Shown here piece after piece: positions 17,855-26,355 of a DNA stretch of 38,749 bases (positions are counted from its first letter, which is position 1; each line of letters opens with the position of its first letter). Where the stretch lies: assembly GCA_963787195.1 (NCBI GenBank), contig CAWBCI010000029.1:1-38749 (forward strand), given 5' to 3'. Source of the stretch: CAWBCI01 sp963787195. Lineage in GTDB: Bacteria > Bacteroidota > Bacteroidia > Bacteroidales > JAGOPY01. A program made the translations under genes and the position numbers. Below the pieces are notes generated by a model. The model was not told where the DNA came from, ran no database searches, and was given only the letters and a program-made list of their open reading frames with translations.

Positions 17855-19100
17855 AATAAAAAGAATTGCCATGCTCAGCACGCATGGATATTTTGACCCG
17901 GTTCCCGTGCTGGGACAAACCGATACGGGCGGCCAGGTGGTCTATGTCCTGGAACTTGCAAAATCATTGAGCGAAAATGGAGTGAAGGTTGACATATTTA
18001 CCCGTTGGTTTGATCAGTCAAAAAAACAGCTTGAGCCGGTGCCCGGTCATGAAAATGTGAGGGTGATCCGTATACCCTGTGGACCCTGGGAATTTATTCC
18101 AAAGGAATATATCTATGAGTTTTTACCTGAACTGAGCCGCAACATGGTTAGCTTTATCAGGGAAAACAATCTTGATTATGATCTCTTTCACGGGCATTAT
18201 GTAGATGCAGGCATAGTTACCATTGATGTGGCTGCACAATTAAAAAAGCCCTCATTTTTCACAGCCCATTCTCTTGGCGCCTGGAAGAGAGAACAAATGG
18301 GGGGTGATGCGGGTGATATGGAAGAGAAGTTTAAATTCAATCACAGGATAAATGAAGAGATCCGGATCTTCGAAACAGTCAATGCACATACAGTGACCTC
18401 ACAGTTGCAGCTGGAAAAAATAAGGGAATTGTATGGATATCTTTCCAACAATGTGGAAGTTATCAACCCAGGGGTGAATGTTCACAAATATCATCCCCCT
18501 GTCCCAACTGAATCTTTGATAAAAACCGGGCTTCCTGAAAAATACATCTATACATTAAGCCGGATCGACAGTAATAAGGGTTATGATATGCTTCTGAAGG
18601 CTTTTGATATAGTCAGAAAACAGAAGCCTGAGGTCAGGCTGGTAATCGGTGGTGGATCACCTGACCCCAAACCTCGTGAAATGGAAGTATTCAAGATGAT
18701 GCGGGACATTATACGGGAAAGGGGCATGGAGAAATCGGTTGACCTTAAGGGATATATCCCGGAAAACATGATGGTTCCCTATTACCAGCAGGCCCTTTTC
18801 TTTGTGCTGCCCAGCCTTTTCGAACCTTTCGGGATGACAACCCAGGAAGCCATGGCATGCGGCAAACCGGTAGTAGCCTCCCGTTACGGAGGAATCCGTA
18901 CTGTTATTACCAACAACGAAGATGGCATCCTGGTCGATCCGAAAAATGAAACTGAATTTTCGGATGTCATGATGAAGTTATTAAATGACCATGATTTTCG
19001 TGAAAAGATTGGGCATGCGGCATACCTGCTGATCCAGGACCACTTCAGCTGGGAGGTAATTGCAGGTAAGCACCTTGACTTTTACCGGAAATATGCCTGA
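17844..19100 (+). CDS. GT4 glycosyltransferase, sucrose-phosphate synthase/mannosylfructose-phosphate synthase-like
   Basis: This is a retaining GT-B glycosyltransferase. The N-terminus STHGYFDPVPVLGQTDTGGQ (12-31) is the signature of the sucrose-phosphate synthase/sucrose synthase branch of GT4. The acceptor-domain stretch HGHYVDAG and SLGAWKREQMG also fit that branch. The C-terminal domain has the nucleotide-sugar motif with E327 and E335 (EPFGMTTQEAMACGKPVV). The start at 17844 (MKNEIKRIAML) is preferred over 17820 because homology begins there and the overlap with the kinase is then short. A likely reaction is transfer of a hexose from a nucleotide sugar to a phosphorylated sugar. The usual phosphatase partner is not visible; a P-loop kinase is its partner instead. 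Confidence 0.8.
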   Translation: MKNEIKRIAMLSTHGYFDPVPVLGQTDTGGQVVYVLELAKSLSENGVKVDIFTRWFDQSKKQLEPVPGHENVRVIRIPCGPWEFIPKEYIYEFLPELSRNMVSFIRENNLDYDLFHGHYVDAGIVTIDVAAQLKKPSFFTAHSLGAWKREQMGGDAGDMEEKFKFNHRINEEIRIFETVNAHTVTSQLQLEKIRELYGYLSNNVEVINPGVNVHKYHPPVPTESLIKTGLPEKYIYTLSRIDSNKGYDMLLKAFDIVRKQKPEVRLVIGGGSPDPKPREMEVFKMMRDIIRERGMEKSVDLKGYIPENMMVPYYQQALFFVLPSLFEPFGMTTQEAMACGKPVVASRYGGIRTVITNNEDGILVDPKNETEFSDVMMKLLNDHDFREKIGHAAYLLIQDHFSWEVIAGKHLDFYRKYA

Positions 19101-19145
19101 AGGCAAACCTGATTAAAAAAAATCAAAACTTCAATCCGGTAAGAT

Positions 19146-20000
19146 ATGGTATATATCATATTGTCAGTCATAGGATCAACGCTGATATTCATAGCCTTAC
19201 GTTTGTTTATACGATTCCGGATTGACAACTGGCAAGCCATTACCATCAATTATCTGATTGCAGCATTATTAAGCTTTGCTTTAAATGGGCAATTCGTAAG
19301 TCCCCAACATATTGTAAGCAGCCATTGGTTTGCTTTCGCCCTCTTGCTGGGAGCACTCTTCACAGCCACCTTTTTTTTCTTTGCCCTTTCATCTCAGAAA
19401 GTGGGTGTTGCGGTAACATCGGTTACCAGTAAAATGTCAGTGGTTATTCCGGTCAGCTTAGGTGTAATTCTGTTGAATGAAAATCTAAGCATGGGGCGGC
19501 TCGGCGGCATTTTATTGGCTTTACTTGCCTTTTACCTGGTTTTTCGAACCAGGGAAGGCACTAAGATCGAGGCCCGCTGGGCATTGCTGCCCCTGCTGGT
19601 ATTTTTGGGCAACGGCCTGGTAGACTCAACCATGAAATATACAGAGCAAAATTATGCCCGGAATGATTTACTCCTTTTTCTTGCCTCAGCTTTTTTTACC
19701 AGCTTCATATTGGGAACCCTGATCCTAACGCTAAGATTTATACTTGGAAAGGCAGAATTTGCCTGGAGAAATGTTGTTGGGGGTATAATCCTGGGTCTGC
19801 TAAATTTCGGTTCTACCTATTATATATTAAGGGCGATGGCAAATTATGAAAGTTCGGTAGTTTTTCCTTTGTCGAATGCTGCCATTGTAGGGCTCTCCTC
19901 CATAGCCGGTTTTTTTGGTTTCCGGGAAAAGCTTACATTTATAAATTGGGCCGGGATATTGCTGGCCATCATCTCCATCCTGATAATAGCGAATGCATAA
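19146..20000 (+). CDS. DMT (EamA-like) membrane transporter
   Basis: About ten hydrophobic helices occur in two halves, in the pattern of drug/metabolite transporters. The family-like stretch GVAVTSVTSKMSVVIPVSLGVILLNENLSMGRLGGILLALLAF sits at the end of the first half and SSVVFPLSNAAIVGLSSIAGFFGFREKLTFINWAGILLAIISILII at the end of the second. It lies in the inner membrane and its substrate is unknown. It begins 45 bases after the glycosyltransferase and its stop codon shares a base with the start of the next gene, so it may belong to the same transcript as the kinase and glycosyltransferase. Confidence 0.8.
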   Translation: MVYIILSVIGSTLIFIALRLFIRFRIDNWQAITINYLIAALLSFALNGQFVSPQHIVSSHWFAFALLLGALFTATFFFFALSSQKVGVAVTSVTSKMSVVIPVSLGVILLNENLSMGRLGGILLALLAFYLVFRTREGTKIEARWALLPLLVFLGNGLVDSTMKYTEQNYARNDLLLFLASAFFTSFILGTLILTLRFILGKAEFAWRNVVGGIILGLLNFGSTYYILRAMANYESSVVFPLSNAAIVGLSSIAGFFGFREKLTFINWAGILLAIISILIIANA

Positions 20001-20611
20001 TGGAACTTGAGCAAGATGAATACCGGACTTTGAGTGGAGAAAGCAGCGGGCTTTATAAAGAGAAGGGCAGTAAATTCATTGCCATTGCCCTTCATGTTGA
20101 GACACAAGAGGATATAAAAAGTCAGCTCGACAGGCTGAGAAAAGAATATCATGATGCCCGCCACCATTGTTATGCCTATCGCCTGGGGCCCGAACCATAT
20201 GAATACCGGCAGAACGATGACGGAGAACCTTCCGGTACAGCGGGTAAACCAATTTACGGACAAATACAATCATTCGAAATAAGTGATACTCTTATCGTAG
20301 TAATCAGGTATTTCGGAGGGATTAAGCTGGGAGTGGGAGGATTAATTAATGCTTATCGCTCGGCAAGCCGGGATGCCCTGGAAAATGCCAATATTATTGT
20401 CAAAACCCTGATGTCTGAGGTGGAGGTGGATTTTGATTATGAACAGATGAATAATGTTATGAGAACTATTAAAGAGGAAAACCTCAGCATTATCAGTCAG
20501 GATTTTGGTTTGAAATGCCGGGTAAAGATTCTGGTCAGGTTAAAAGATCTGGAAAAGGTCCTGGGAAAATTAAACGGATTTGAAAATATTCGTGCAAATT
20601 TTATAAAATAA
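20000..20611 (+). CDS. IMPACT/YigZ family protein
   Basis: The conserved core of the UPF0029/IMPACT family is clear: EKGSKFIAIA, the KEYHDARHHCYAYRLG stretch, DDGEPSGTAGKPI, and VVIRYFGGIKLGVGGLINAYRSA. A C-terminal DUF1949-type region follows (about 137-203, LMSEVEVDFDYEQMNNVMRTI). Bacterial YigZ is of uncertain role; the eukaryotic IMPACT protein modulates a translation-control kinase. The start at 20000 is set by the stop of the transporter gene (overlapping TAATG) and the normal family N-terminus; the upstream frame is a shadow of that transporter. The length of 203 is normal. Confidence 0.9.
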   Translation: MELEQDEYRTLSGESSGLYKEKGSKFIAIALHVETQEDIKSQLDRLRKEYHDARHHCYAYRLGPEPYEYRQNDDGEPSGTAGKPIYGQIQSFEISDTLIVVIRYFGGIKLGVGGLINAYRSASRDALENANIIVKTLMSEVEVDFDYEQMNNVMRTIKEENLSIISQDFGLKCRVKILVRLKDLEKVLGKLNGFENIRANFIK

Positions 20612-21066
20612 TTAATCATAAGATATCCAACAGGTGTTAAATGACTAGTTTTAAAACATCTTAGCCCAATGAAACATAGATATTTTATATGCATATCATT
20701 GATTTACTGCTCCTTAATATGCTTTTTTAAAATGCTAATTTAGATTCATTTTAATCCGAATTAAGGTTCATTGTGTATATTAATTTTGTATTTTTTGAAA
20801 ATCAAAATATAAAAATTAGAAGCATGGATAATCAAGGGGTTATAAAAATGAAATTTTAATGCTGTAAAATTCTTCATATAAGCTAAAAAAATATTGAAAT
20901 CAAGTCATTTTAAATTTTTTTTTTAACTTTTTTTATCACACTTTTGTTAATCACAAAAATGCACCACCGACCAGATTGATTCCAACTGGTATTGAGTACC
21001 AAGTCACTTAAAATTTAATATTTTGAGAGATATTTTTGTCCAAAACATTACAATAGGGGTTAAAGA
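20612..21066. other. AT-rich 455-bp region upstream of dnaA, possible oriC
   Basis: No gene is seen here. The stretch is strikingly AT-rich, with runs such as AAATTTTTTTTTTAAC and TTTTTTATCACAC. A -7-like TAATTTTG lies at 20781-20788. Imperfect DnaA-box-like words occur (TTATCACAC near 20933; the reverse complement of TTATCCATG near 20824), but no exact TTATCCACA. In many bacteria the origin lies next to dnaA, so an origin is possible but not shown. Confidence 0.35.
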
Positions 21067-22506
21067 ATGAAAAAGACATGTACCGAAGTCTGGGATAATT
21101 GTCTGAAAATAATAAAAGATAACATTCATTATCAAAGCTTCAAAACCTGGTTTGTTCCGATTAAGGCAGTAAAACTGGAAAATAGCATTCTGACGATTCA
21201 AGTTCCAAGTCAGTTTTTCTATGAATGGCTTGAAGAACACTACATTGCCCTGCTTAAGAAAACCATTAAGAAGGAATTGGGATCTGAAGGCAGACTGGAG
21301 TATTCTATTCTGATGGAAAATGCATATGATAATAAAGAAGCATTTTCAATTAAAGTACCTACTTCAAATAAAAAATCTCTCAGTAATCCGGCTGTATCCA
21401 TGCCTATTGATCTAAACAGGGGTAATAGTAAGGAGATACCCAATCCTTTCGTAATCCCCGGATTAAAAAAGATAAAGGTTAATTCCCAATTGGTTGGAAG
21501 TTATTCCTTTGAGAATTTTATTGAAGGTGACTGCAACCGTCTGGCCCGTTCAGCCGGTTTTGCCGTGGCCGAGAATCCTGGAAAAACTGCTTTCAACCCT
21601 CTTTACCTGTATTCAAATGTCGGACTTGGAAAAACTCACCTGGCCCATGCCATCGGGATACAGGTGAAGAACAATTACCCGGAACAAACCGTCTTATATG
21701 TTACTACTGAGCAACTTACCGGCCAGTATATCGAATCGGTCCGGAACAATAACCAGAACGACTTTATACATTTTTACCAGATGATCGATGTGTTGATTGT
21801 GGACGACATACAATTCCTTTCAGGTAAAGAAAAAACCCAGGATGTCTTCTTCCATATTTTCAACCAACTACATCAGAATTCCAAACAAATTATCCTCACT
21901 TCCGACAAGCCACCGGTTGAGATGAAAGGCATTGAGCCCCGCTTACTTTCTCGTTTCAAATGGGGCCTGGCTGCTGATCTTCAGCCACCTGACCTGGAAA
22001 CCCGCATCGCCATCCTCCAAAAGAGGTTGTATAACGACGGCATCGAAATGCCTGAGGAAGTCATCGAATACCTGGCTTACAGCATAAATACCAATGTCAG
22101 GGAACTGGAAGGAGCACTTATCTCCATACTTGCTCAGTCTTCACTGAACAAGAAGGCCATTACCCTTGACCTGGCCAAGCAGATGATCGACAAATTCGTA
22201 AAGAGTACTTCCCGGGAAATATCCATCGATTACATACAGAAAGTCGTATGCGATTATTTCAACCTTCCCCTGGATGCCATCAATTCCAAAACCCGTAAAA
22301 GGGAGATAGTTCAGGCAAGGCAGCTGGCAATGTATTTCGCCAAGAAGCATACCAAAGCATCCCTGGCAAGTATAGGACTGAATTGTGGAAACAAGGATCA
22401 TGCTACCGTACTCCATGCCTGCCGTACGGTGAATAACCTGATCGATACCGACAAGCAATTCAGGACTTATGTGGAAGAACTCGATAAAAAGATCAAAATG
22501 CAGTAA
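21067..22506 (+). CDS. dnaA: Chromosomal replication initiator DnaA
   Basis: DnaA binds and melts the replication origin. Domain I is at about 1-90 (VWDNCLKIIKDNIHYQSFKTWFVPI). A variable linker follows to about 140. The AAA+ domain has Walker A NVGLGKTH (K189) and Walker B VDDIQFL (D246, D247), with sensor region RLLSRFKWGLAADLQPPDLETR. Domain IV at about 390-479 has the DNA-binding signature CGNKDHATVLHACRTV. The residues before the Walker A glycine are SN rather than the usual GG, a mild deviation. The length of 479 is normal. An unusually AT-rich leader precedes it and a phosphatase gene follows after 53 bases. Confidence 0.96.
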   Translation: MKKTCTEVWDNCLKIIKDNIHYQSFKTWFVPIKAVKLENSILTIQVPSQFFYEWLEEHYIALLKKTIKKELGSEGRLEYSILMENAYDNKEAFSIKVPTSNKKSLSNPAVSMPIDLNRGNSKEIPNPFVIPGLKKIKVNSQLVGSYSFENFIEGDCNRLARSAGFAVAENPGKTAFNPLYLYSNVGLGKTHLAHAIGIQVKNNYPEQTVLYVTTEQLTGQYIESVRNNNQNDFIHFYQMIDVLIVDDIQFLSGKEKTQDVFFHIFNQLHQNSKQIILTSDKPPVEMKGIEPRLLSRFKWGLAADLQPPDLETRIAILQKRLYNDGIEMPEEVIEYLAYSINTNVRELEGALISILAQSSLNKKAITLDLAKQMIDKFVKSTSREISIDYIQKVVCDYFNLPLDAINSKTRKREIVQARQLAMYFAKKHTKASLASIGLNCGNKDHATVLHACRTVNNLIDTDKQFRTYVEELDKKIKMQ

Positions 22507-22547
22507 TTTACACCAACTTAACTTCATAAAATTTCCTTTGTTTTGAC

Positions 22548-22555
22548 TAATTTTG
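22548..22555 (+). promoter_or_regulatory. Promoter -7 element at the phosphatase start codon
   Basis: TAATTTTG is a full match to TAnnTTTG but ends only 4 bases before the ATG. A transcript started here would be leaderless or nearly so. No good -33 element is seen. Confidence 0.35.
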
Positions 22556-22559
22556 GCGG

Positions 22560-23018
22560 ATGAAAATACTTTTCGTGTGCCTGGGCAATATTTGCCGTTC
22601 CCCTTTGGCAAAAGGGATTATGAGGGAGAAGATCAAGCTGGGAAAACTGGATGCTTCAGTTGATTCGGCAGGCTTTGAACAATTTCATAACGGAGATCCC
22701 GCCGATACACGCTCAGTAATGACGGCTGCCAAACATGGAATAGATATCACCGATCATGAAGCCCGAATGTTCCGAACCGAAGATTACGACCGCTTTGACC
22801 GGATTTATGTGATGGATTCCCTGAATTATTCGGATGTAATGAGCAAGGCGCGGAATGAGAAAGACCGTCGGAAAGTGGATTATATCCTGAACCTAAGCTC
22901 CCCCGGAAAAAATAAATCAGTCCCCGATCCTTATTACGGAGGCCCCGATGGGTTTGAAAATGTCTATACTATGCTTGATAAGGCTTGTACAATACTTGCA
23001 GAAGAGTTGAGAGGATAG
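22560..23018 (+). CDS. Low-molecular-weight protein tyrosine (or arginine) phosphatase
   Basis: The N-terminus carries the catalytic P-loop VCLGNICRSP (CX5R, residues 7-13), and the general acid lies in the C-terminal VPDPYYGG, both hallmarks of the LMW-PTP family. The enzyme removes phosphate from phosphotyrosine, or in some bacteria phosphoarginine; the natural substrate is not predictable. The length of 152 is normal. There is no kinase or exopolysaccharide cluster next to it, so it is probably a housekeeping copy. Its stop codon overlaps the first unit of a GGTATTR heptamer array. Confidence 0.9.
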   Translation: MKILFVCLGNICRSPLAKGIMREKIKLGKLDASVDSAGFEQFHNGDPADTRSVMTAAKHGIDITDHEARMFRTEDYDRFDRIYVMDSLNYSDVMSKARNEKDRRKVDYILNLSSPGKNKSVPDPYYGGPDGFENVYTMLDKACTILAEELRG

Positions 23019-23086
23019 GTATTAGATTGGGTATTGGGTATTGGGTACTGGGTATTAGGTATTAGGTATTAGGTATTGGGTATTAG
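23017..23086. repeat. GGTATTR heptamer array
   Basis: There are about ten consecutive 7-bp units (GGTATTA, GGTATTG, GGTACTG) with small deviations. A shorter array with the same unit occurs at 29767-29792. The array starts on the stop codon of the phosphatase gene. Confidence 0.85.
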
Positions 23087-23142
23087 TTAATGGGGAGAAG
23101 TGAGAAGAAATGATAGACATTTGATTGACTAAAGACTAAAAA

Positions 23143-24093
23143 ATGATACCGGATTTAAAAACTATACAAGAAGCTTCGGAGCGTATCAGGCCTTACATTC
23201 ACCGGACTCCGGTTTTGCATTCACTGAGTATCAATGATATATTACAGGCTGAAGTTTATTTTAAATGTGAAAACCTGCAGAAAGCCGGGGCTTTTAAATC
23301 GAGGGGTGCCTGTAATGTGGTTTTTTCTTTAAGTGAAGATGAAATTAAAAAAGGGGTTGCCACCCATTCCTCCGGTAATCATGCTCAGGCCCTTGCCCGT
23401 GCCGCAGCCCTGAGGAATACCAAAGCATATATTGTTATGCCGGAAACCGCCCCGGCTGTGAAAGTTGCGGCTGTAAAAAGCTACGGCGGGGAGATTACTT
23501 TCTGCAAACCGAACCTGGCAGCCAGGGAAGAGACACTGAAAGCAGTAATTGAAAGAACCGGCGCAACCGAAGTACATCCATATAACGATTACAGGATAAT
23601 TGCAGGTCAGGCTACGGCTGCAATGGAATTGCTTGAAGAGATCCGGGAACCTGATATAATAATGGCACCTGTCGGCGGAGGTGGTTTACTTAGCGGCACA
23701 GCCCTGGCGAGCCATTATTTATCCCCGGAGACCCTGGTTATTGCCGCAGAACCTGAAAGAGCCGATGATGCATTCCGTTCCTTCCATCAAAAGAAACTGA
23801 TACCTTCAGTAAACCCGGATACCATTGCCGATGGCCTTCTGACTTCCCTGGGATCACTTACATTTCCCATCATCCTCCAATATGTGGATGATATCATTAC
23901 TGCAAGCGAAGGATCGATTATTGAAGCCATGCGTTTGGTGTGGGAAAGAATGAAGATCATCATTGAACCTTCATCCGCCCTTCCCCTTGCAGTCATCCTT
24001 GAAAACAAAGAAAAATTTCTACATAAAAAAATTGCAATTATCTTATCAGGGGGAAATATTGATTTGAATAAACTGCCCTGGAATAAAGTCTGA
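23143..24093 (+). CDS. Threonine dehydratase/serine racemase-like PLP enzyme
   Basis: This is a fold-type II pyridoxal-phosphate enzyme. The cofactor lysine is K52 in GAFKSRGA, the substrate loop is SSGNHAQ (76-82), and the phosphate-binding glycine loop is APVGGGGLLSG. The C-terminal SGGNIDL is also conserved. At 316 residues it lacks the regulatory ACT-like domain of biosynthetic IlvA, so it is more like catabolic threonine ammonia-lyase, serine racemase or hydroxyaspartate ammonia-lyase; these cannot be told apart here. The methyltransferase gene follows after 4 bases, so the two are co-transcribed, though no functional link is obvious. Confidence 0.88.
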   Translation: MIPDLKTIQEASERIRPYIHRTPVLHSLSINDILQAEVYFKCENLQKAGAFKSRGACNVVFSLSEDEIKKGVATHSSGNHAQALARAAALRNTKAYIVMPETAPAVKVAAVKSYGGEITFCKPNLAAREETLKAVIERTGATEVHPYNDYRIIAGQATAAMELLEEIREPDIIMAPVGGGGLLSGTALASHYLSPETLVIAAEPERADDAFRSFHQKKLIPSVNPDTIADGLLTSLGSLTFPIILQYVDDIITASEGSIIEAMRLVWERMKIIIEPSSALPLAVILENKEKFLHKKIAIILSGGNIDLNKLPWNKV

Positions 24094-24097
24094 AATA

Positions 24098-24802
24098 ATG
24101 AGCGGAACCTTATACCTTATCCCGACAACCCTGGGTGACACGAGTATTGAAGCCAGTCTCCCTTCGCATAACCTGGAGATTATTCTTGGATTGAAGGTTT
24201 TCATTGTGGAAGAATTAAGGACTGCACGCAGATTTCTCAGAAAAGTAAGTAAGAGCTTTCCCATCGATCAGACACAATTCTTTATTTTAAACGAACATAG
24301 CCTGGCTGAAGAACTTCCGGAGATGATGAATTCACTGAGAGAAGGCATTGATGTTGGGTTGCTGTCGGAAGCCGGTCTACCCTGTGTAGCCGATCCGGGA
24401 GCTCAGTTGGTGAAACTGGCGCAAGCGGCCAATATAAAAGTTATCCCTTTGCCCGGCCCTTCTTCTATTTTCCTGGCACTGATGGCATCGGGATTCAACG
24501 GGCAAAACTTTGCTTTTCTTGGCTACCTTCCGCTCGACAAACATGAAAAAATTAAAAGCCTGAAGGAGATGGAGAAGAATATCTTTCAAAACGGGCAAAC
24601 CCAGATATTTATAGAAACCCCTTATCGGAACAATCAATTATTGGAATTTTTACTGCAGAATTGCAGCCAGGAAACAATGATCTGTATCGCCGCTGATATT
24701 ACTCTGGAATCGGAATACATCAGGACAGGCCCGGTCAGTGGCTGGAAAAAAGAAAAGCCTGATCTGAATAAAAGACCCGCAGTATTTCTGCTTTACAGGT
24801 AA
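24098..24802 (+). CDS. RsmI-like SAM-dependent methyltransferase
   Basis: This is a member of the tetrapyrrole-methylase-fold family that includes RsmI, the 16S rRNA ribose methyltransferase for C1402. Motifs are GTLYLIPTTLGD at the N-terminus, VEELRTARRFL, the loop GLLSEAGLPCVADPGA, and VIPLPGPSSIFLALMASGFNG. At 234 residues it matches the shorter Bacteroidota paralogue, and it may act on another substrate than C1402. It ends 3 bases before the stop of the convergent slyD. Confidence 0.85.
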   Translation: MSGTLYLIPTTLGDTSIEASLPSHNLEIILGLKVFIVEELRTARRFLRKVSKSFPIDQTQFFILNEHSLAEELPEMMNSLREGIDVGLLSEAGLPCVADPGAQLVKLAQAANIKVIPLPGPSSIFLALMASGFNGQNFAFLGYLPLDKHEKIKSLKEMEKNIFQNGQTQIFIETPYRNNQLLEFLLQNCSQETMICIAADITLESEYIRTGPVSGWKKEKPDLNKRPAVFLLYR

Positions 24803-24805
24803 GGA

Positions 24806-25312
24806 TTAATGTGCATGGTCGTGATCGCCATGAACGTGGCCATGAGCCAGCTCTTCCTCTGTGGCATCCCTGACATCCACAATCTTTCCTTCAAAATAAA
24901 GATCCATTCCTGCAAGCGGATGATTAAAATCTACAAGCACTGTATCCTTTTCAATTGAGAGCACCTTTCCGCTTAAAGGATAACCATCTTCATCTTCCAT
25001 AGGAACAATTTCCCCAACCCGGATTGATTTTTCATCAAATTTTCCGTCTACAAAAAAGATTTCCTTGGGCAGTTCTATAACATTCTTTTCAGATGCTACC
25101 CCGTAAGCATCATCTTTTCCAAGAAGAAATGAAAAATCATCTCCTTTCTTCAAGCCGATCAGATTAGCTTTAAAGGCCGGGATCAACCCTCCCATTCCAA
25201 AGAGATATACGAATGGTCTGTCGGAAGTGACTTCCTGTATAAGCATCCCTTCAGCATCCTTTTCCCTTAAGATATAGGTCATCGAAACAACCTTGTTCTC
25301 TCCTACTTTCAT
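24806..25312 (-). CDS. slyD: FKBP-type peptidyl-prolyl isomerase, SlyD type
   Basis: SlyD is a cytoplasmic proline isomerase and chaperone that also binds metal ions. The FKBP half (about 1-68 and 120-150) shows FGMGGLIPAFKANLIGLKKGD and FNHPLAGMDLYFEGKIVDVRDAT, with the insert-in-flap domain between (YGVASEKNVIELPKEIF, VGEIVPMEDEDGYP). The end is the histidine-rich tail HGHVHGDHDHAH, a nickel or zinc binding site. The start at 25312 (MKVGENKVVSM) is the family start; the longer frame overlaps the promoter. Confidence 0.93.
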   Translation of the reverse strand: MKVGENKVVSMTYILREKDAEGMLIQEVTSDRPFVYLFGMGGLIPAFKANLIGLKKGDDFSFLLGKDDAYGVASEKNVIELPKEIFFVDGKFDEKSIRVGEIVPMEDEDGYPLSGKVLSIEKDTVLVDFNHPLAGMDLYFEGKIVDVRDATEEELAHGHVHGDHDHAH

Positions 25313-25345
25313 ATTGGTTTCTTTAATAATTTCGTTAATCCAAAA

Positions 25346-25375
25346 CAAATATACGATTAGTTTCGGAGCTACAAA
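25346..25375 (-). promoter_or_regulatory. Promoter of slyD
   Basis: On the minus strand TTTG (25375-25372) and TATATTTG (25353-25346) are 18 bases apart. This is a full match to the Bacteroidota -33/-7 pattern, 33 bases before the start codon. Confidence 0.6.
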
Positions 25376-25458
25376 AAATCCGGAAATATTTACTTCAGGC
25401 TGTAATATTCCGGCTGAAGTATCGTCTGATATATTTAAAAACCTTATATCTTTACCCT

Positions 25459-26355
25459 GTGAAAGATATCATACTCTCAATTAAAGATTTATCTAAACGC
25501 TATGGATCTATCCGGGCTTTGGACCACCTTGACCTGGAAGTGGAACAAGGTTCTGTTTTCGGAATACTTGGTCCTAACGGAAGCGGAAAAACCACCACAC
25601 TCGGAATTTTACTCGATATTTTAAAACCCGACAGCGGAAGTTTTTCCTGGTTTGGAAAAGTATCTGATAAAGAAAGCCGCAAGAAAATCGGGGCCATCCT
25701 CGAAGTTCCGGTTTTCTATCCTTATCTCACTGCTTATCAGAACTTGCAACTGCTTGCTAAAATCAAAGAATTGCCGGGAGATGATATAGAACAGGCTTTG
25801 CAAACTGTTGGTCTGGCCGAGCGGAAATTCAGCAAATACAAGACCTATTCACTCGGGATGAAGCAAAGGCTGGCCATCGCTGCCACTTTGCTGGGAAATC
25901 CGGAAGTGATGATCCTGGATGAGCCTACCAACGGCCTTGATCCGCGAGGAATTGCCGATATCCGGAATATCATCCTGGATATTGCTTCCAGAGGGATCAC
26001 CATAATTATTGCGAGCCATATACTTGACGAAGTACAGAAAATATGCAGCCACGTTGCTGTTCTCGAAAAAGGAAAAAAGCTTTATGCAGGTAAGGTGAGC
26101 GAAGTGCTGGGTGAATCCCAATGGGTTGAACTGGCAGCGGAAGATATGCAGAAACTCCTGTTCAGCCTCAGGAAATTTCCCGACATAGGTTCCATACAGG
26201 AAGAAGGCGACCGATATATCGTCAAACTGGCCGACCATATGCTACCCTCTGAGCTAAACCGCTACCTCTTTGATAATGGGATTGTACTGACCCATCTTGC
26301 TTCCCGTAAAAAATCCCTGGAAAAATATTTTCTTGATTTACTTGATAAAAAATGA
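25459..26355 (+). CDS. ABC transporter ATP-binding protein
   Basis: This is an ATPase of an ABC exporter of the gliding/bacitracin-export type. Walker A is GPNGSGKTT (from residue 38), the signature is YSLGMKQRLAIA, Walker B is VMILDEPTNGLDP, and the switch histidine lies in IIASHILDE. A C-terminal extension of about 80 residues follows the nucleotide-binding domain, as in BcrA-like proteins. GTG at 25459 is taken as the start because it gives the usual N-terminus MKDIILSIKDLSKRYG. It overlaps the permease gene by 4 bases (ATGA), so the two form one translation-coupled unit. The substrate is unknown. Confidence 0.92.
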   Translation: MKDIILSIKDLSKRYGSIRALDHLDLEVEQGSVFGILGPNGSGKTTTLGILLDILKPDSGSFSWFGKVSDKESRKKIGAILEVPVFYPYLTAYQNLQLLAKIKELPGDDIEQALQTVGLAERKFSKYKTYSLGMKQRLAIAATLLGNPEVMILDEPTNGLDPRGIADIRNIILDIASRGITIIIASHILDEVQKICSHVAVLEKGKKLYAGKVSEVLGESQWVELAAEDMQKLLFSLRKFPDIGSIQEEGDRYIVKLADHMLPSELNRYLFDNGIVLTHLASRKKSLEKYFLDLLDKK

